From positions 1,426,001-1,490,000 of the forward strand of contig NZ_LT629688.1 of NCBI RefSeq assembly GCF_900101785.1: a DNA stretch of 64,000 bases, in the 5' to 3' direction. The position numbers were made by a program, and so were the translations under genes. Source of the stretch: Auraticoccus monumenti (GTDB lineage Bacteria; Actinomycetota; Actinomycetes; Propionibacteriales; Propionibacteriaceae). Below, in pieces: positions 8,010-16,649 of the stretch. A model generated the notes under the pieces. It had not been told where the DNA came from, searched no databases, and was given only the letters and a program-made list of their open reading frames with translations. Positions within the stretch are counted from its first letter, which is position 1, and each line of letters starts with the position of its first letter.

Positions 8010-9787
8010 TGGTCACGGCAGCAGGCACCGACGAGGGACGTCCGGACGGTGCGGCCCGGGAGCCCGGCGGTGCGGCGCTGGAGTGGCGCGACCTGACCGT
8101 GGCCTACCGCGACCACGACACCGGGGGCGAGCTCGTCGCCGTGGACGGGGTGTCGCTGCGCGTGCCCCGCGGCGGCACGGTGGGGCTGGCCGGTGAGTCC
8201 GGCTGCGGGAAGTCGACCATGGCCATGTCGGTGCTGCGGCTGCTGCCGCGCTCGGCCCGGGTGAGCGGCAGCATCGAGCTGGACGGCGAGGACGTCACCA
8301 CGATGACCTGGGGCCGGCTGCGGACCGTCCGCTGGACCGAGGCCTCGATCGTGTTCCAGGGCGCGATGCACTCGCTCAACCCGGTGCGCACCGTCCGGCG
8401 GCAGATCCTGGAGGCGCTCGAGCTGCACACCTCCGCCGGGTTCGCCACCTCCGCCGGGCGCGACGCCCGGGTCCGGGAGCTGATGGCCGTGGTGGACCTG
8501 CCGCCGGCGAAGGCCGGGGCCTACCCGCACGAGCTCTCCGGCGGGCAGAAGCAGCGGGTGATGATCGCGATGGCCCTGGCCTGCGACCCGGAGGTGATCA
8601 TCGCCGACGAGCCGACCACCGCCCTGGACGTGGTGGTGCAGGCCCAGGTGCTGGACGTCCTGTCGGCGCTGGTCCGCGAGCGCGGGCTGACCCTGGTCAT
8701 GATCAGCCACGACCTGGCGGTGCTCGCCGCGGTCTGCGAGCGGATCGTGGTGATGCAGCGTGGTCGCATCGTCGAGGAGGGTCCCTCGCAGCAGATCCTC
8801 GGCGCACCCGCGCACGAGCACACCCGTCAGCTGGCCGCCGCCTTCCCGGTGATCGGCGACCCGGACTCGCGCCGCGTGGTCGGCCGGGCCGCCGTCGAGC
8901 GGCTCCGCCTCTCCCGCCTCCCCGGCAGCGTGCCCCGGAGCCCGGAGAGCCCGCCCCGGGCGTCGGCGGGGGACCGTGCCGGCGAGCCGGGCACCCCGGC
9001 CGACGACGCGACCGAGCCGCTGCTCGAGGTCCGCGACCTGGTCGTGGACTTCAGCTCCCGCGGGCAGCGGGTCCGGGCGGTCGACCACGTCTCGCTGCAG
9101 TGCCGCCCCGGTGAGGTGGTGGCGCTGGTCGGGCAGTCAGGCTCGGGCAAGACCACCCTGGCCCGGACCGTCCTCGGGCTGCAGCGCCCGACCAGCGGCC
9201 AGGTGCTGCACCGCGGCGTCCCGCTGCCTCGGACCCGGGCCGGGCTCAAGGCCTACCGCCGCGCCGTCCAGTTCGTGCTGCAGGACCCGAGCGCCTCCCT
9301 CAACCCCAAGCACACCGTCTACGAGGCGGTGGCCGAGGGGATCCGGATCCACCGGCTGCCCGGGGACGAGCGGGAGCGGGTGGCCGCCGCGCTGACCAAG
9401 GCCGAGCTGACCCCGCCCGGGCGGTGGTTCGGGCGGTTGCCCCAGGAGCTGTCCGGGGGGCAGCGGCAGCGGGTGGTGATCGCCGGGGCGCTGGCCCTGG
9501 AGCCCGGCTACCTGGTGGCCGACGAGCCGGTGGCCAGCCTGGACGCCTCGGTCCGCGGGGAGATCCTCGCCCTGTTGCTGGACCTGCAGCGCGAGCTGGG
9601 GCTGGGTGCGCTGGTGATCACCCACGACCTGGGGCTGGCCTGGAACATCGCCGACCGGGTGCTGGTGATGCACCGCGGTCAGGTGGTCGAGGACGGCCCG
9701 GTCGAGCAGGTGCTGCTGGACCCCCAGCACGACTACACCCGCACCCTGCTGCACGTGGTCCCGTCGCGGCTGGGTGGTCGGGTGTGA
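8009..9787 (+). CDS. Peptide ABC transporter ATPase, fused DppD-DppF type
   Basis: Two ATP-binding cassettes lie in one 592-residue chain, replacing separate DppD and DppF proteins. The first has Walker A GESGCGKST, signature LSGGQKQR and Walker B VIIADEPTTALD; the second has GQSGSGKTT, LSGGQRQR and LVADEPVASLD. Each has the oligopeptide-family tail (PAHEHTRQL and PQHDYTRTLL). A proline- and acid-rich linker of about 40 residues joins them. The ATG at 8009 overlaps the previous stop by one base; a longer open frame upstream lies inside the permease gene. Confidence 0.93.
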   Translation: MVTAAGTDEGRPDGAAREPGGAALEWRDLTVAYRDHDTGGELVAVDGVSLRVPRGGTVGLAGESGCGKSTMAMSVLRLLPRSARVSGSIELDGEDVTTMTWGRLRTVRWTEASIVFQGAMHSLNPVRTVRRQILEALELHTSAGFATSAGRDARVRELMAVVDLPPAKAGAYPHELSGGQKQRVMIAMALACDPEVIIADEPTTALDVVVQAQVLDVLSALVRERGLTLVMISHDLAVLAAVCERIVVMQRGRIVEEGPSQQILGAPAHEHTRQLAAAFPVIGDPDSRRVVGRAAVERLRLSRLPGSVPRSPESPPRASAGDRAGEPGTPADDATEPLLEVRDLVVDFSSRGQRVRAVDHVSLQCRPGEVVALVGQSGSGKTTLARTVLGLQRPTSGQVLHRGVPLPRTRAGLKAYRRAVQFVLQDPSASLNPKHTVYEAVAEGIRIHRLPGDERERVAAALTKAELTPPGRWFGRLPQELSGGQRQRVVIAGALALEPGYLVADEPVASLDASVRGEILALLLDLQRELGLGALVITHDLGLAWNIADRVLVMHRGQVVEDGPVEQVLLDPQHDYTRTLLHVVPSRLGGRV

Positions 9788-10722
9788 GCGGCGCCGAGGA
9801 CGTCCTGGCACCCCTGGCCGCGGGCGCCCGGGTGGCCCTGCTCGCCCCGTCCGGCCCGGTGGAGGAGCACCGGGTGGGACGCGCGGTCCGGCTGCTGCGC
9901 GGCTGGGAGCTGGAGCCGGTGCTGATGCCCAGCGCGACCGCCCGCGACGACCGGTCCGGCTACCTCGCCGGCTCCGACGAGCTGCGGGCCGCCGACCTCC
10001 AGACGGCCTGGTGCGACCCCGCCGTCGACGCGGTGTTCTGCCTGCGCGGCGGCTACGGCGCGGTCCGGCTGCTCGACCTGCTGGACGTGGACGCCATGCG
10101 CGCGGCCACCCCGAAGCCGCTGCACGGCAGCTCCGACGTCACCGCCCTGCACGAGTGGCTGCGCGAGCGGCTGGGCGTCCCCAGCTGGTTCTCCCCGATG
10201 GTCGGCACCGGGGCGCTGCTGGACGACGAGGTCTCGACCGCCGACCTCCACCGCGCCGTCCGAGGACCCGCCGGGCCACGCACCTGGACGGCCCACGGCG
10301 CCGAGACGCTGGTGCCCGGGCGGGCCGAGGGCACCCTGGTCGGCGGCAACCTGAGCCTGCTGGCCATGACCCTCGGTGCCCGGGGACGCCCTCCGCTGGA
10401 CCACCGCGGTCGCATCGTGCTGCTCGAGGACGTCACCGAGGACACCTACCGGCTGGACGGCTACCTGCAGTCGCTGCTGCGCGCCCGCTGGTTCGACGGC
10501 GTCGCCGGCATCGCGCTCGGCAGCTGGTACGAGTGCAGCCCGCTGGAGGAGGTCCGTGCCCTGGCGCTGGAGCTGCTGGGTCCGCTCGGGGTGCCGCTGG
10601 TCTCCGAGCTGGGGTTCGGGCACTCTCCCGGCGCGGCCACGCTGCCGCTCGGCGTCACCGGCACCCTGGTGGCCACCGACCGCCCGAGGCTGGAGGTCAC
10701 CGTGCCGGGGAGGACGTCGTGA
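9784..10722 (+). CDS. LD-carboxypeptidase, peptidase family S66
   Basis: This 312-residue enzyme removes the terminal D-amino acid from murein tetrapeptides (LdcA) or, in the MccF branch, hydrolyses microcin-like adducts. The S66 triad can be placed: Ser in HGSSDVT (S117), Glu in LLEDVTED (E215) and His in LGFGHSP (H280). There is no signal peptide, so it works in the cytosol. The GTG start overlaps the transporter ATPase stop as GTGA. Being translationally coupled to a peptide importer supports a role in processing imported cell-wall peptides. That pathway link is inference; the family is secure. Confidence 0.9.
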   Translation: MSGAEDVLAPLAAGARVALLAPSGPVEEHRVGRAVRLLRGWELEPVLMPSATARDDRSGYLAGSDELRAADLQTAWCDPAVDAVFCLRGGYGAVRLLDLLDVDAMRAATPKPLHGSSDVTALHEWLRERLGVPSWFSPMVGTGALLDDEVSTADLHRAVRGPAGPRTWTAHGAETLVPGRAEGTLVGGNLSLLAMTLGARGRPPLDHRGRIVLLEDVTEDTYRLDGYLQSLLRARWFDGVAGIALGSWYECSPLEEVRALALELLGPLGVPLVSELGFGHSPGAATLPLGVTGTLVATDRPRLEVTVPGRTS

Positions 10723-11435
10723 GCGCGGGCGAGCCCCCGACCCGGGAGGCGCCCGAGCCGCCGGGCGACGGCTCCTCGCCGGGGGAGAACGGCCAGGAGC
10801 CGTCCCGGGCGCCGCGGGCGTCGGCGCTGCTGAAGTCCCGGCTGGTGGACGCCTACCGCGAGGAGTTCGCCCTCGGCCTGGAGTGGGCGGCCGCCGACCC
10901 CACGCTGGAGGCCGCCGCGGCCCGCATCACCGGGGCCCGGCGGCGCTTCGTGCTCGGGGCGGCCAGCTCGTTCACCCACGCCTCGCTGCTCGCGGCGAAG
11001 CTGAGCGCCGCGCTGGCGCAGGTCACCCTGGTCGACGGCACGATCGTCCGGCCGCTGGACATCCTCAGCGACGTCCGCGACAGCGACGTGCTGATCGTGA
11101 TCTCGCTGCGGCGCTGGCGCAGCTACACCATCGACAACGCGCTGCCCTTCGTCCGGGCCGGCGGGTCCCTGGTGGTGCTGACCGACTCCGAGGAGAACCC
11201 GCTGGTGGAGCACGCCAGCGAGGCCGTGGTGATGCGCAGCGGAGCCGGCGAGCCCTTCGCCCGCGTCCCCGGAGGGCTGCGGGTGCACCCGGAGTCTCCC
11301 CAGGTCTCGCCCATCGTGGTCGCCCTGGTGATCGACATCCTGGCCACCCTCTCCAGCGCCAGCGCCAAGGGCGCCGGTCGCCGCCTGGCCGAGCGCGAGC
11401 GCCTCGCCGGCGAGCTCGGCCTCTACCGCGACTGA
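10719..11435 (+). CDS. SIS-domain protein (RpiR/MurR-like, without helix-turn-helix)
   Basis: The 238-residue protein consists of a polar N-terminal tail of about 35 residues and a sugar-isomerase (SIS) domain: FVLGAASSFTHASLLAAKLS, then SDVLIVISLRRWRSYTIDNA and LVVLTDSEENPL. RpiR-family regulators have this domain after a DNA-binding helix-turn-helix, which is absent here, so a sensor, isomerase or etherase-like role is more likely than repression. It is coupled (GTGA) to the LD-carboxypeptidase. A substrate such as a phosphorylated amino sugar would fit a muropeptide pathway, but nothing in the sequence fixes it. Confidence 0.8.
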   Translation: MSAGEPPTREAPEPPGDGSSPGENGQEPSRAPRASALLKSRLVDAYREEFALGLEWAAADPTLEAAAARITGARRRFVLGAASSFTHASLLAAKLSAALAQVTLVDGTIVRPLDILSDVRDSDVLIVISLRRWRSYTIDNALPFVRAGGSLVVLTDSEENPLVEHASEAVVMRSGAGEPFARVPGGLRVHPESPQVSPIVVALVIDILATLSSASAKGAGRRLAERERLAGELGLYRD

Positions 11436-11440
11436 CCGGC

Positions 11441-12265
11441 TCAGGAGATCTGGATGTCGTCCAGGGCGGCGCGGAGCTCGGGCTCGCGGTCGGCGGCGCT
11501 GGCCGGCAGGTCCACCACCACCGCCCCGGCGGTGCCGTCGTCGAGGTCGACGATGACCAGCACGAGCCGCTCGCTGGTGAAGTCCAGGCCCTCGATGTCG
11601 AAGGTCAGCTCGGTCTCCAGCACCCAGCCCGGGTGGCCGTCCACGGTCAGGGCCTCGTCGCGGACGTCGCGGCGCTCCACGTCCTGATCGAAGTAGTACT
11701 CACCGATCAGGCAGGGCATCACCACGTGCACCCCCTGCTCGGGGGAGAAGAACCCGTCGCCGGAGACCATCGTGCCCACGTTGAGCGAGACGATCCACGG
11801 CGGTGAGTCGTCCACGCTCATCTGCTGGCGCATCATCCCGCGGCCGAAGGGGACGCGGGTGTCCGGCTGCAGGCTCCAGCCGGACCCGAGGTCGGGGACC
11901 GACACCCGGCCGCTGGTGACCCGGCCGGGGGTGTCCTGCGGCGGCGGGGTGGGGGACTGGTCGGGGGTCACGCAGATGTCGCTGGTGCTCTGCCCGCCCG
12001 GTCCGCCGGGCCCGCCGCCGCCACCGGCGCGCTGCACGACCAGCACCACCACGACCACCAGGGCGACCAGCACCGCGGCGGCGACGAAGAGGACCCGCCC
12101 GGTCCTGGGACGGCCCACCGGACCCGGCCCGGGCGGTCGGGTCGTCCCGGTGACCCCGCTCGCACCGTCGGCCGGGCGCAGGTGCGTCGTCCAGGCCCGC
12201 CCGTCCCACCACCGCAGCTGCCCGGGACGCCCGCTCGGGTCGGGGAACCAGCCGGGGGACGACAT
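11441..12265 (-). CDS. DUF2510 membrane protein
   Basis: The first 30 residues form the DUF2510 motif (SSPGWFPDPSGRPGQLRWWDGRAWT), common near the N-terminus of actinobacterial membrane proteins. One transmembrane segment (VLFVAAAVLVALVVVVVLVV) follows, then a glycine/proline-rich linker and an extracytoplasmic domain of about 150 residues. The domain function is unknown. I take the ATG at 12265 rather than the earlier ATG at 12289, because the motif then sits at the terminus. The gene converges with the SIS gene, 5 bp away. Confidence 0.85.
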   Translation of the reverse strand: MSSPGWFPDPSGRPGQLRWWDGRAWTTHLRPADGASGVTGTTRPPGPGPVGRPRTGRVLFVAAAVLVALVVVVVLVVQRAGGGGGPGGPGGQSTSDICVTPDQSPTPPPQDTPGRVTSGRVSVPDLGSGWSLQPDTRVPFGRGMMRQQMSVDDSPPWIVSLNVGTMVSGDGFFSPEQGVHVVMPCLIGEYYFDQDVERRDVRDEALTVDGHPGWVLETELTFDIEGLDFTSERLVLVIVDLDDGTAGAVVVDLPASAADREPELRAALDDIQIS

Positions 12266-12350
12266 GGCCGCAGGATAGTTCGCCGGCACGTCGCCTGCCT
12301 GCCCCGCACGGCCGTCCGGCTCGCACGGGCAGGGTCTCGGGCCACCTCAC

Positions 12351-12356
12351 TAGGCT
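12351..12356 (+). promoter_or_regulatory. TAGGCT -10 box, leaderless promoter
   Basis: TAGGCT ends 7 bp before the GTG start at 12364, the spacing expected if transcription begins at or next to the start codon. Confidence 0.55.
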
Positions 12357-12363
12357 TGGCCCC

Positions 12364-13023
12364 GTGAGCGCACCCGGCCCCTCCTGGTCCCCGAGCGGCC
12401 CGAGCGGCCCCGGCGGTCCGGGACCCGGTGTGCCGCAGCCCGGTCACTTCCTCACCCCCCGCGGCCAGGACGCCCCCGCCCCGCCCCCCGGGCCCCCGCC
12501 GCGCTCGTCCCAGCAGCCGCTCGTCTGGCCCTCGGAGGAGACCCGGCCGGGTGCCGCCCCGCTGGGCCTGGAGGAGCCGCGCCCGTTCGCGCTGACGGCC
12601 TCGGCCGTGCTGACCGTGACCGCCGGGCTCCAGGTCGCGTGCCTGGTCGGTTTCGTCTGGCTGGTGCTGTGGGTCGGGTCGGGCAGCCTGAACCTGCAGG
12701 ACCCGCTCGAGGCGGGCCTGGCCCACACCCTGAACCGGGGCAGCCTGGCCCTCAGCCAGGGGCTGTGGCTCCCGATGCTCGGCTTCCCGCTGGCCGCCAC
12801 CGTGCTGGGGTTCCTGGTGCTCATCCGCACGCCGTGGACGCGGGTGGCCCTGACCGTCCTCGGTCTCGGCGCCGTCGCGTGGATGGCCTGGTGGCGGCTG
12901 GACCAGCTCGCGTGGGTGGCGGTCCCGGCCGGCTACGTCACACTGTGCGTCGTGCTGCTCTGGACGCCTGGCGTGTCACGCTGGCTCCGCACCCGCCCCC
13001 GCCCCCTGGAGGACCCCCGATGA
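12364..13023 (+). CDS. Four-helix membrane protein, unknown function
   Basis: A 219-residue protein with a proline/glycine-rich cytoplasmic N-terminus of about 70 residues and four predicted membrane helices (VLTVTAGLQVACLVGFVWLVLW onward, by position 80, 135, 155 and 180). I do not recognise a family. The start is supported by a TAGGCT box 7 bp upstream. It overlaps the sortase gene by 4 bp (ATGA), so the two are probably co-translated, and it may act with the sortase at the membrane. Confidence 0.75.
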   Translation: MSAPGPSWSPSGPSGPGGPGPGVPQPGHFLTPRGQDAPAPPPGPPPRSSQQPLVWPSEETRPGAAPLGLEEPRPFALTASAVLTVTAGLQVACLVGFVWLVLWVGSGSLNLQDPLEAGLAHTLNRGSLALSQGLWLPMLGFPLAATVLGFLVLIRTPWTRVALTVLGLGAVAWMAWWRLDQLAWVAVPAGYVTLCVVLLWTPGVSRWLRTRPRPLEDPR

Positions 13024-13691
13024 CGAAGGCCAAGCGACGGCGCGCCGACGGCCGCAACACCGCCCTCACCGTCTTCGGCGTCGGCCTGCTGGTGATCGGT
13101 CTGGCCTGCCTGGGCTGGGTCGGCTGGCAGTTCTACGGCACGAACCTCGCCTCCCAGCAGGCCTACGACGAAGGTCGGGTGCAGCTCCAGGAGCGGTGGC
13201 AGGAGCCCCGGCCCGAGCCCGGCCAGGACGCGGAGGAGGTGCGCATCCCCGGCGACGCCATCGGCCTGCTGCGCATCCCCGCCTTCGGCCCCGACTACGA
13301 GGTGCCCATCCTCGCCGGTACCGACCCCGAGACCCTCACCCGCGGGGTCGGCTGGTACGAGTCGGCCGTCGAGCCCGGTGAGGTCGGCAACTTCTCCGTG
13401 GCGGGGCACCGGGTCACCCACGGCGAGCCGTTCCGCCAGCTGCTCGAGCTCGACGCCGGGGACGTCGTGGAGGTGGAGACCCGGGACGCGGTCTTCCGCT
13501 ACGAGCTGATCGGTGCGCCCCGCGACCTCACCGTCACCGACACCGACACCTGGGTGCTAGCGCCGGACCCGATCGAGCGCAGCGACGAGGCCAGCGAGCC
13601 GATCATGACGCTGACCACCTGCCAGGACCTGTTCCGCTCACCGGACCGCTCGGTGGCCTTCGCCCGGCTGGTGGAGACCACCAACAAGTGA
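13020..13691 (+). CDS. Class E sortase
   Basis: Sortases join surface proteins to the cell wall by cleaving a C-terminal sorting signal. This 223-residue protein has an N-terminal membrane anchor (residues 15-37), the catalytic histidine in VAGHRVTHG (H130), the cysteine in TLTTCQD (C201) and arginines at 210 and 216, one of which completes the triad. The TLTTC context is typical of class E, which usually recognises LAxTG. I noticed no protein in the window with such a signal. The ATG at 13020 overlaps the previous stop. Confidence 0.9.
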   Translation: MTKAKRRRADGRNTALTVFGVGLLVIGLACLGWVGWQFYGTNLASQQAYDEGRVQLQERWQEPRPEPGQDAEEVRIPGDAIGLLRIPAFGPDYEVPILAGTDPETLTRGVGWYESAVEPGEVGNFSVAGHRVTHGEPFRQLLELDAGDVVEVETRDAVFRYELIGAPRDLTVTDTDTWVLAPDPIERSDEASEPIMTLTTCQDLFRSPDRSVAFARLVETTNK

Positions 13692-13814
13692 GGGCGCGGC
13701 CCCGACCGCGGCACCGGGAGTCGCTACATTGAGCGCGGTGCCGGGACGTCGGTGCCCCGATCCGTCCCCACGAGCCCCGGCCGTGGGCAGGCGGTCCCGA
13801 ACGAGGAGCTTGTG

Positions 13815-14645
13815 ATGGATGCCCTGATCATCGTCATCGTGGTCGTCGTCCTCCTCGTGGTGATCCTGGGGATCGCCGCGATGTCGATGTACAACGGCTT
13901 CATCCGGTCCCGGAACCTGATCCAGGAGTCCTGGCGGCAGATCGACGTCGAGCTGAACCGCCGCTACGAGCTGATCCCCAACCTGGTCGAGACCGTGCGC
14001 GCCTACGCCTCGCACGAGCGCAACACGCTGGAGGACGTCACCCGGCTGCGCAACCAGGCGCAGTCCGTGGCCAGCCACGAGTCCGGGCTGCCGACCCAGC
14101 AGCGCTCCCAGGCGGAGGAGCAGCTCTCCGGGGCCGTCCGGAACCTGATCGTCAGCGTCGAGGCCTACCCCGACCTGAAGTCGAACGTGAACTTCCTCGA
14201 GCTGCAGAAGCAGCTCGCCGAGACCGAGGACAGGATCGCTGCCGGCCGCCGGTTCTACAACGCGAACGTCCGCGTCTACAACACCAAGGTCGACTCGGTG
14301 CCGAGCAACATCATCGCCGGCATGGCGAAGTTCGAGAAGGCCACCTACTTCGAGGTCAACGACCCCGCCGTCCGCCGCGCGCCGGACGTCAACTTCGGCG
14401 AGATCGCCTACCGCGGTGAGCAGCCGCCCGCCTCGGCCCCCTCCGCGCCGCAGGTCGGGACGGGGCAGTCCGCGCCCGGCGGGCTGCCCGACCCGAACCA
14501 GCAGTGGGCACCCCAGCAGGCCCCCCAGCAGGAGTGGTCGCAGCAGCCCCAGCCCGGCGGCTACGTCCCGCCGTCGACCGGCCAGCAGGGCCCGGGTCAG
14601 CAGCCGCCGTCGCAGGGCGGGTACACCCCTCCGCAGAGCCGGTGA
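13815..14645 (+). CDS. LemA family protein
   Basis: The protein is 276 residues from the ATG at 13815; a GTG one codon earlier is also possible, and GAGGAG lies just upstream. It has an N-terminal membrane helix, then the LemA core with NLIQESWRQIDVELNRRYELIPNLVETVRAY and ETEDRIAAGRRFYNANVRVYNTKVDSVPSN. The core forms a four-helix bundle of unknown biochemical role. The last 85 residues are rich in Gln, Pro and Gly and are probably disordered; this tail is longer than in most LemA proteins. Confidence 0.92.
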   Translation: MDALIIVIVVVVLLVVILGIAAMSMYNGFIRSRNLIQESWRQIDVELNRRYELIPNLVETVRAYASHERNTLEDVTRLRNQAQSVASHESGLPTQQRSQAEEQLSGAVRNLIVSVEAYPDLKSNVNFLELQKQLAETEDRIAAGRRFYNANVRVYNTKVDSVPSNIIAGMAKFEKATYFEVNDPAVRRAPDVNFGEIAYRGEQPPASAPSAPQVGTGQSAPGGLPDPNQQWAPQQAPQQEWSQQPQPGGYVPPSTGQQGPGQQPPSQGGYTPPQSR

Positions 14646-14673
14646 CCCCTGCCGCCCCAGCGCGGTCCCCGCG

Positions 14674-15312
14674 GTGAGCGAGCCGGCTGAGCCGGAGCGT
14701 CCCGGGGTGGGGCCGCACCCCCGTCCCTGGCCGGACGACCCCCGCCTGGACCCCGAGCTCCTCACCGAGGGAGACCGGCGCAACGTCGTCGACCGGTACC
14801 GCTACTGGCGGCTGGAGGCGGTGGTGGCGGACCTGGACCGGACCCGGGCGCCGCTGCACGTGGCGATCGAGAACTGGGAGCACGACTTCAACATCGGTTC
14901 GGTGGTCCGCACGGCCAACGCCTTCAACGTCGGCGGGGTGCACGTCGTGGGGCGGCGGCGCTGGAACCGTCGCGGCGCCATGGTCACCGACCGCTACCTG
15001 CACCTGCACCACCACGTCGGCGCCGAGGACCTGCGCCGCTGGGCCGACGGCTCCGGCCACACCCTGGTCGGCGTGGACAACCTGCCCGGATCGGTGCCGC
15101 TGGAGACCGAGGCGCTGCCCGAGCGCTGCTGCCTGGTGCTCGGCTCGGAGGGTCCCGGGCTGAGCGAGGAGGTGCTGGCCGTCTGCGAGCGGCTGGTGGC
15201 CATCACCCAGTACGGCTCGACGCGCTCGCTGAACGCCGGCGCAGCGGCAGCGATCGCCATGTACGCCTGGTCCACCCGCTGGCGGTCAGGTGGCAGTGGT
15301 CCGGGCCACTAG
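14674..15312 (+). CDS. TrmH/SpoU family RNA methyltransferase
   Basis: The 212-residue protein has the SPOUT trefoil-knot motifs: IENWEHDFNIGSVVRTANAF (motif 1), LVLGSEGPGLSEEVL (motif 2) and YGSTRSLNAGAAAAIAMY (motif 3), which bind S-adenosylmethionine and place the catalytic arginine and the conserved asparagine. It most likely 2'-O-methylates a tRNA or rRNA ribose. The GTG start at 14674 sits 28 bp after lemA. The frame extends upstream within lemA but that part has no family similarity. The exact RNA target cannot be read from sequence. Confidence 0.9.
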   Translation: MSEPAEPERPGVGPHPRPWPDDPRLDPELLTEGDRRNVVDRYRYWRLEAVVADLDRTRAPLHVAIENWEHDFNIGSVVRTANAFNVGGVHVVGRRRWNRRGAMVTDRYLHLHHHVGAEDLRRWADGSGHTLVGVDNLPGSVPLETEALPERCCLVLGSEGPGLSEEVLAVCERLVAITQYGSTRSLNAGAAAAIAMYAWSTRWRSGGSGPGH

Positions 15313-15336
15313 ACTGGTATCTACTGGTTCGACCAC
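15310..15336 (+). promoter_or_regulatory. GntR promoter with overlapping dre-like operator
   Basis: TAGACT (15310-15315) is a candidate -10 box. Overlapping it is ACTGGTATCTACTGG (15313-15327), and directly after comes TGGTTCGACCA (15326-15336), an inverted repeat of TGGT around three bases. The same ACTGGTATCTAC word stands before fba. The position, on the promoter of a GntR-family gene, suggests autorepression. Confidence 0.6.
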
Positions 15337-15363
15337 GGACCGGCAGCGGACGGAGACCCTTCG

Positions 15364-16110
15364 ATGACGGTGCACGACCTCGCGGCGCTGCGGGCCCCGA
15401 CGAAACGGGCGCAGGTCCGCCACATCCTGTCCGAGCGCATCACCAACGACCTGCGCCCCGGTGACCCGATCCCCTCCGAGCGCAGCCTGGTCTCCGAGCT
15501 GGGGGTGAGCCGGGTGACGGTACGCCAGGCGATCTCCGACCTCGTCGAGGCGGGACGGCTGGAGCGGGTGCACGGCAAGGGCACCTTCGTCTCCGGCCCC
15601 CAGGTGAACTCGAGGCTGCACCTGACCTCGTTCTCCCGCGAGATGCGTGCCCGCGGCCTGGTGCCGGAGACCCAGGTGCTGGAGGGTCGTGAGGAGGACG
15701 CGTCGGCCGAGGTGGCCCAGCAGCTGCAGATCCGTCCCCGGGACGCGGTGATCAGGGTCGAGCGGCTGCGGCTGGCCGACGGCACCCCGATGGCCTACGA
15801 GATCGGGTACTACCCGTCCTCGATCTTCCCCGGCCTGCTGGAGTCCGACCTCAACACCCTCTACGACGTCTTCGCCGCCCGCTACCACGTGATCATCACC
15901 GCCGGCGACCAGACCGTCCGGGCCGAGGCCGCCGACGCCCACCAGGCCCACGTCCTGGGCACCACCAAGCGGGCGCCGCTGCTGGTGCAGGAGCGGCTGA
16001 CCCGCGCGGGGGACCGTCCGATCGAGTTCTCGACCTCCTGGTACCGGGCCGACCGCTACCGGATCCACATGGCCATCCGACCGCTGGAGACCCCGAGCTC
16101 GACCAGCTGA
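15364..16110 (+). CDS. GntR family regulator, HutC/UTRA subfamily (DasR/NagR-like)
   Basis: The 248-residue repressor-type protein has an N-terminal winged helix-turn-helix (IPSERSLVSELGVSRVTVRQAISDLVEAGRLERVHGKGTFV) and a C-terminal UTRA ligand domain from about residue 95. DasR and NagR regulators of this type sense amino-sugar phosphates such as glucosamine-6-phosphate and bind 16-bp sites with TGGT and ACCA half-sites. Such sites are found before this gene and before fba, so it probably controls itself and aldolase. Ligand and regulon are inference from subfamily resemblance. Confidence 0.9.
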   Translation: MTVHDLAALRAPTKRAQVRHILSERITNDLRPGDPIPSERSLVSELGVSRVTVRQAISDLVEAGRLERVHGKGTFVSGPQVNSRLHLTSFSREMRARGLVPETQVLEGREEDASAEVAQQLQIRPRDAVIRVERLRLADGTPMAYEIGYYPSSIFPGLLESDLNTLYDVFAARYHVIITAGDQTVRAEAADAHQAHVLGTTKRAPLLVQERLTRAGDRPIEFSTSWYRADRYRIHMAIRPLETPSSTS

Positions 16111-16120
16111 CCGTCTTCCT

Positions 16121-16132
16121 GATCACGTGATC
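16121..16132. promoter_or_regulatory. 12-bp palindrome upstream of ohr
   Basis: GATCACGTGATC is a perfect palindrome 36 bp before the ohr ATG, in the short gap after the GntR gene. It could be an operator; no OhrR-type regulator gene is adjacent. Confidence 0.35.
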
Positions 16133-16168
16133 GGGAATGCCTGCCCGGTGGGACCGGTTGGCCCGGAC

Positions 16169-16609
16169 ATGACCAACACACCGACCAAGATCGTCTACAC
16201 GGCCAACGCCTCGATCACCGGAGGCCGTCAGGGGCACGGCCGCTCCGAGGACGGTGTGCTCGACGTCGAGCTGACCGCGGCCAAGGAGATGGGTGGTCCT
16301 GGCACCGGGACGAACCCCGAGCAGCTGTTCGCCGTCGGCTACGGCGCCTGCTTCCAGAGCGCGCTGGCCGGGGTGGCGAAGAAGGAGGGCGTCGACGCCT
16401 CCGCCTCGGTGGTCCGGACGTCGGTCGGCCTCGGCCCGGAGGGGGCCTCCTACGCCCTGACCGTCGACCTCGTCGCCGAGATCCCCGGCGTCGACGACGC
16501 CACCGCCCAGCGGCTGGTCGACGCCGCCCACCAGAACTGCCCGTACTCCAAGGCCGTCCGGGGCAACGTGCCGGTGACCGTCACCGGCCGGGGCGTGGCC
16601 ACCGCCTGA
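16169..16609 (+). CDS. ohr: Organic hydroperoxide resistance protein (Ohr/OsmC family)
   Basis: Ohr is a thiol peroxidase that reduces organic and fatty-acid hydroperoxides in the cytoplasm. This 146-residue protein has the full-length Ohr layout with the two reactive cysteines, in YGACFQSAL and in HQNCPYSKAVRGN, and the start MTNTPTKIVYTANASITGGRQG. I choose the ATG at 16169 because the 14 extra upstream residues do not match the family. It stands alone between the GntR gene and a membrane-protein gene, with a palindrome upstream. Confidence 0.93.
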   Translation: MTNTPTKIVYTANASITGGRQGHGRSEDGVLDVELTAAKEMGGPGTGTNPEQLFAVGYGACFQSALAGVAKKEGVDASASVVRTSVGLGPEGASYALTVDLVAEIPGVDDATAQRLVDAAHQNCPYSKAVRGNVPVTVTGRGVATA

Positions 16610-16649
16610 GGCCTGCCGCACCGCTCCGGCGAGGTGGGACACTGGGGCC

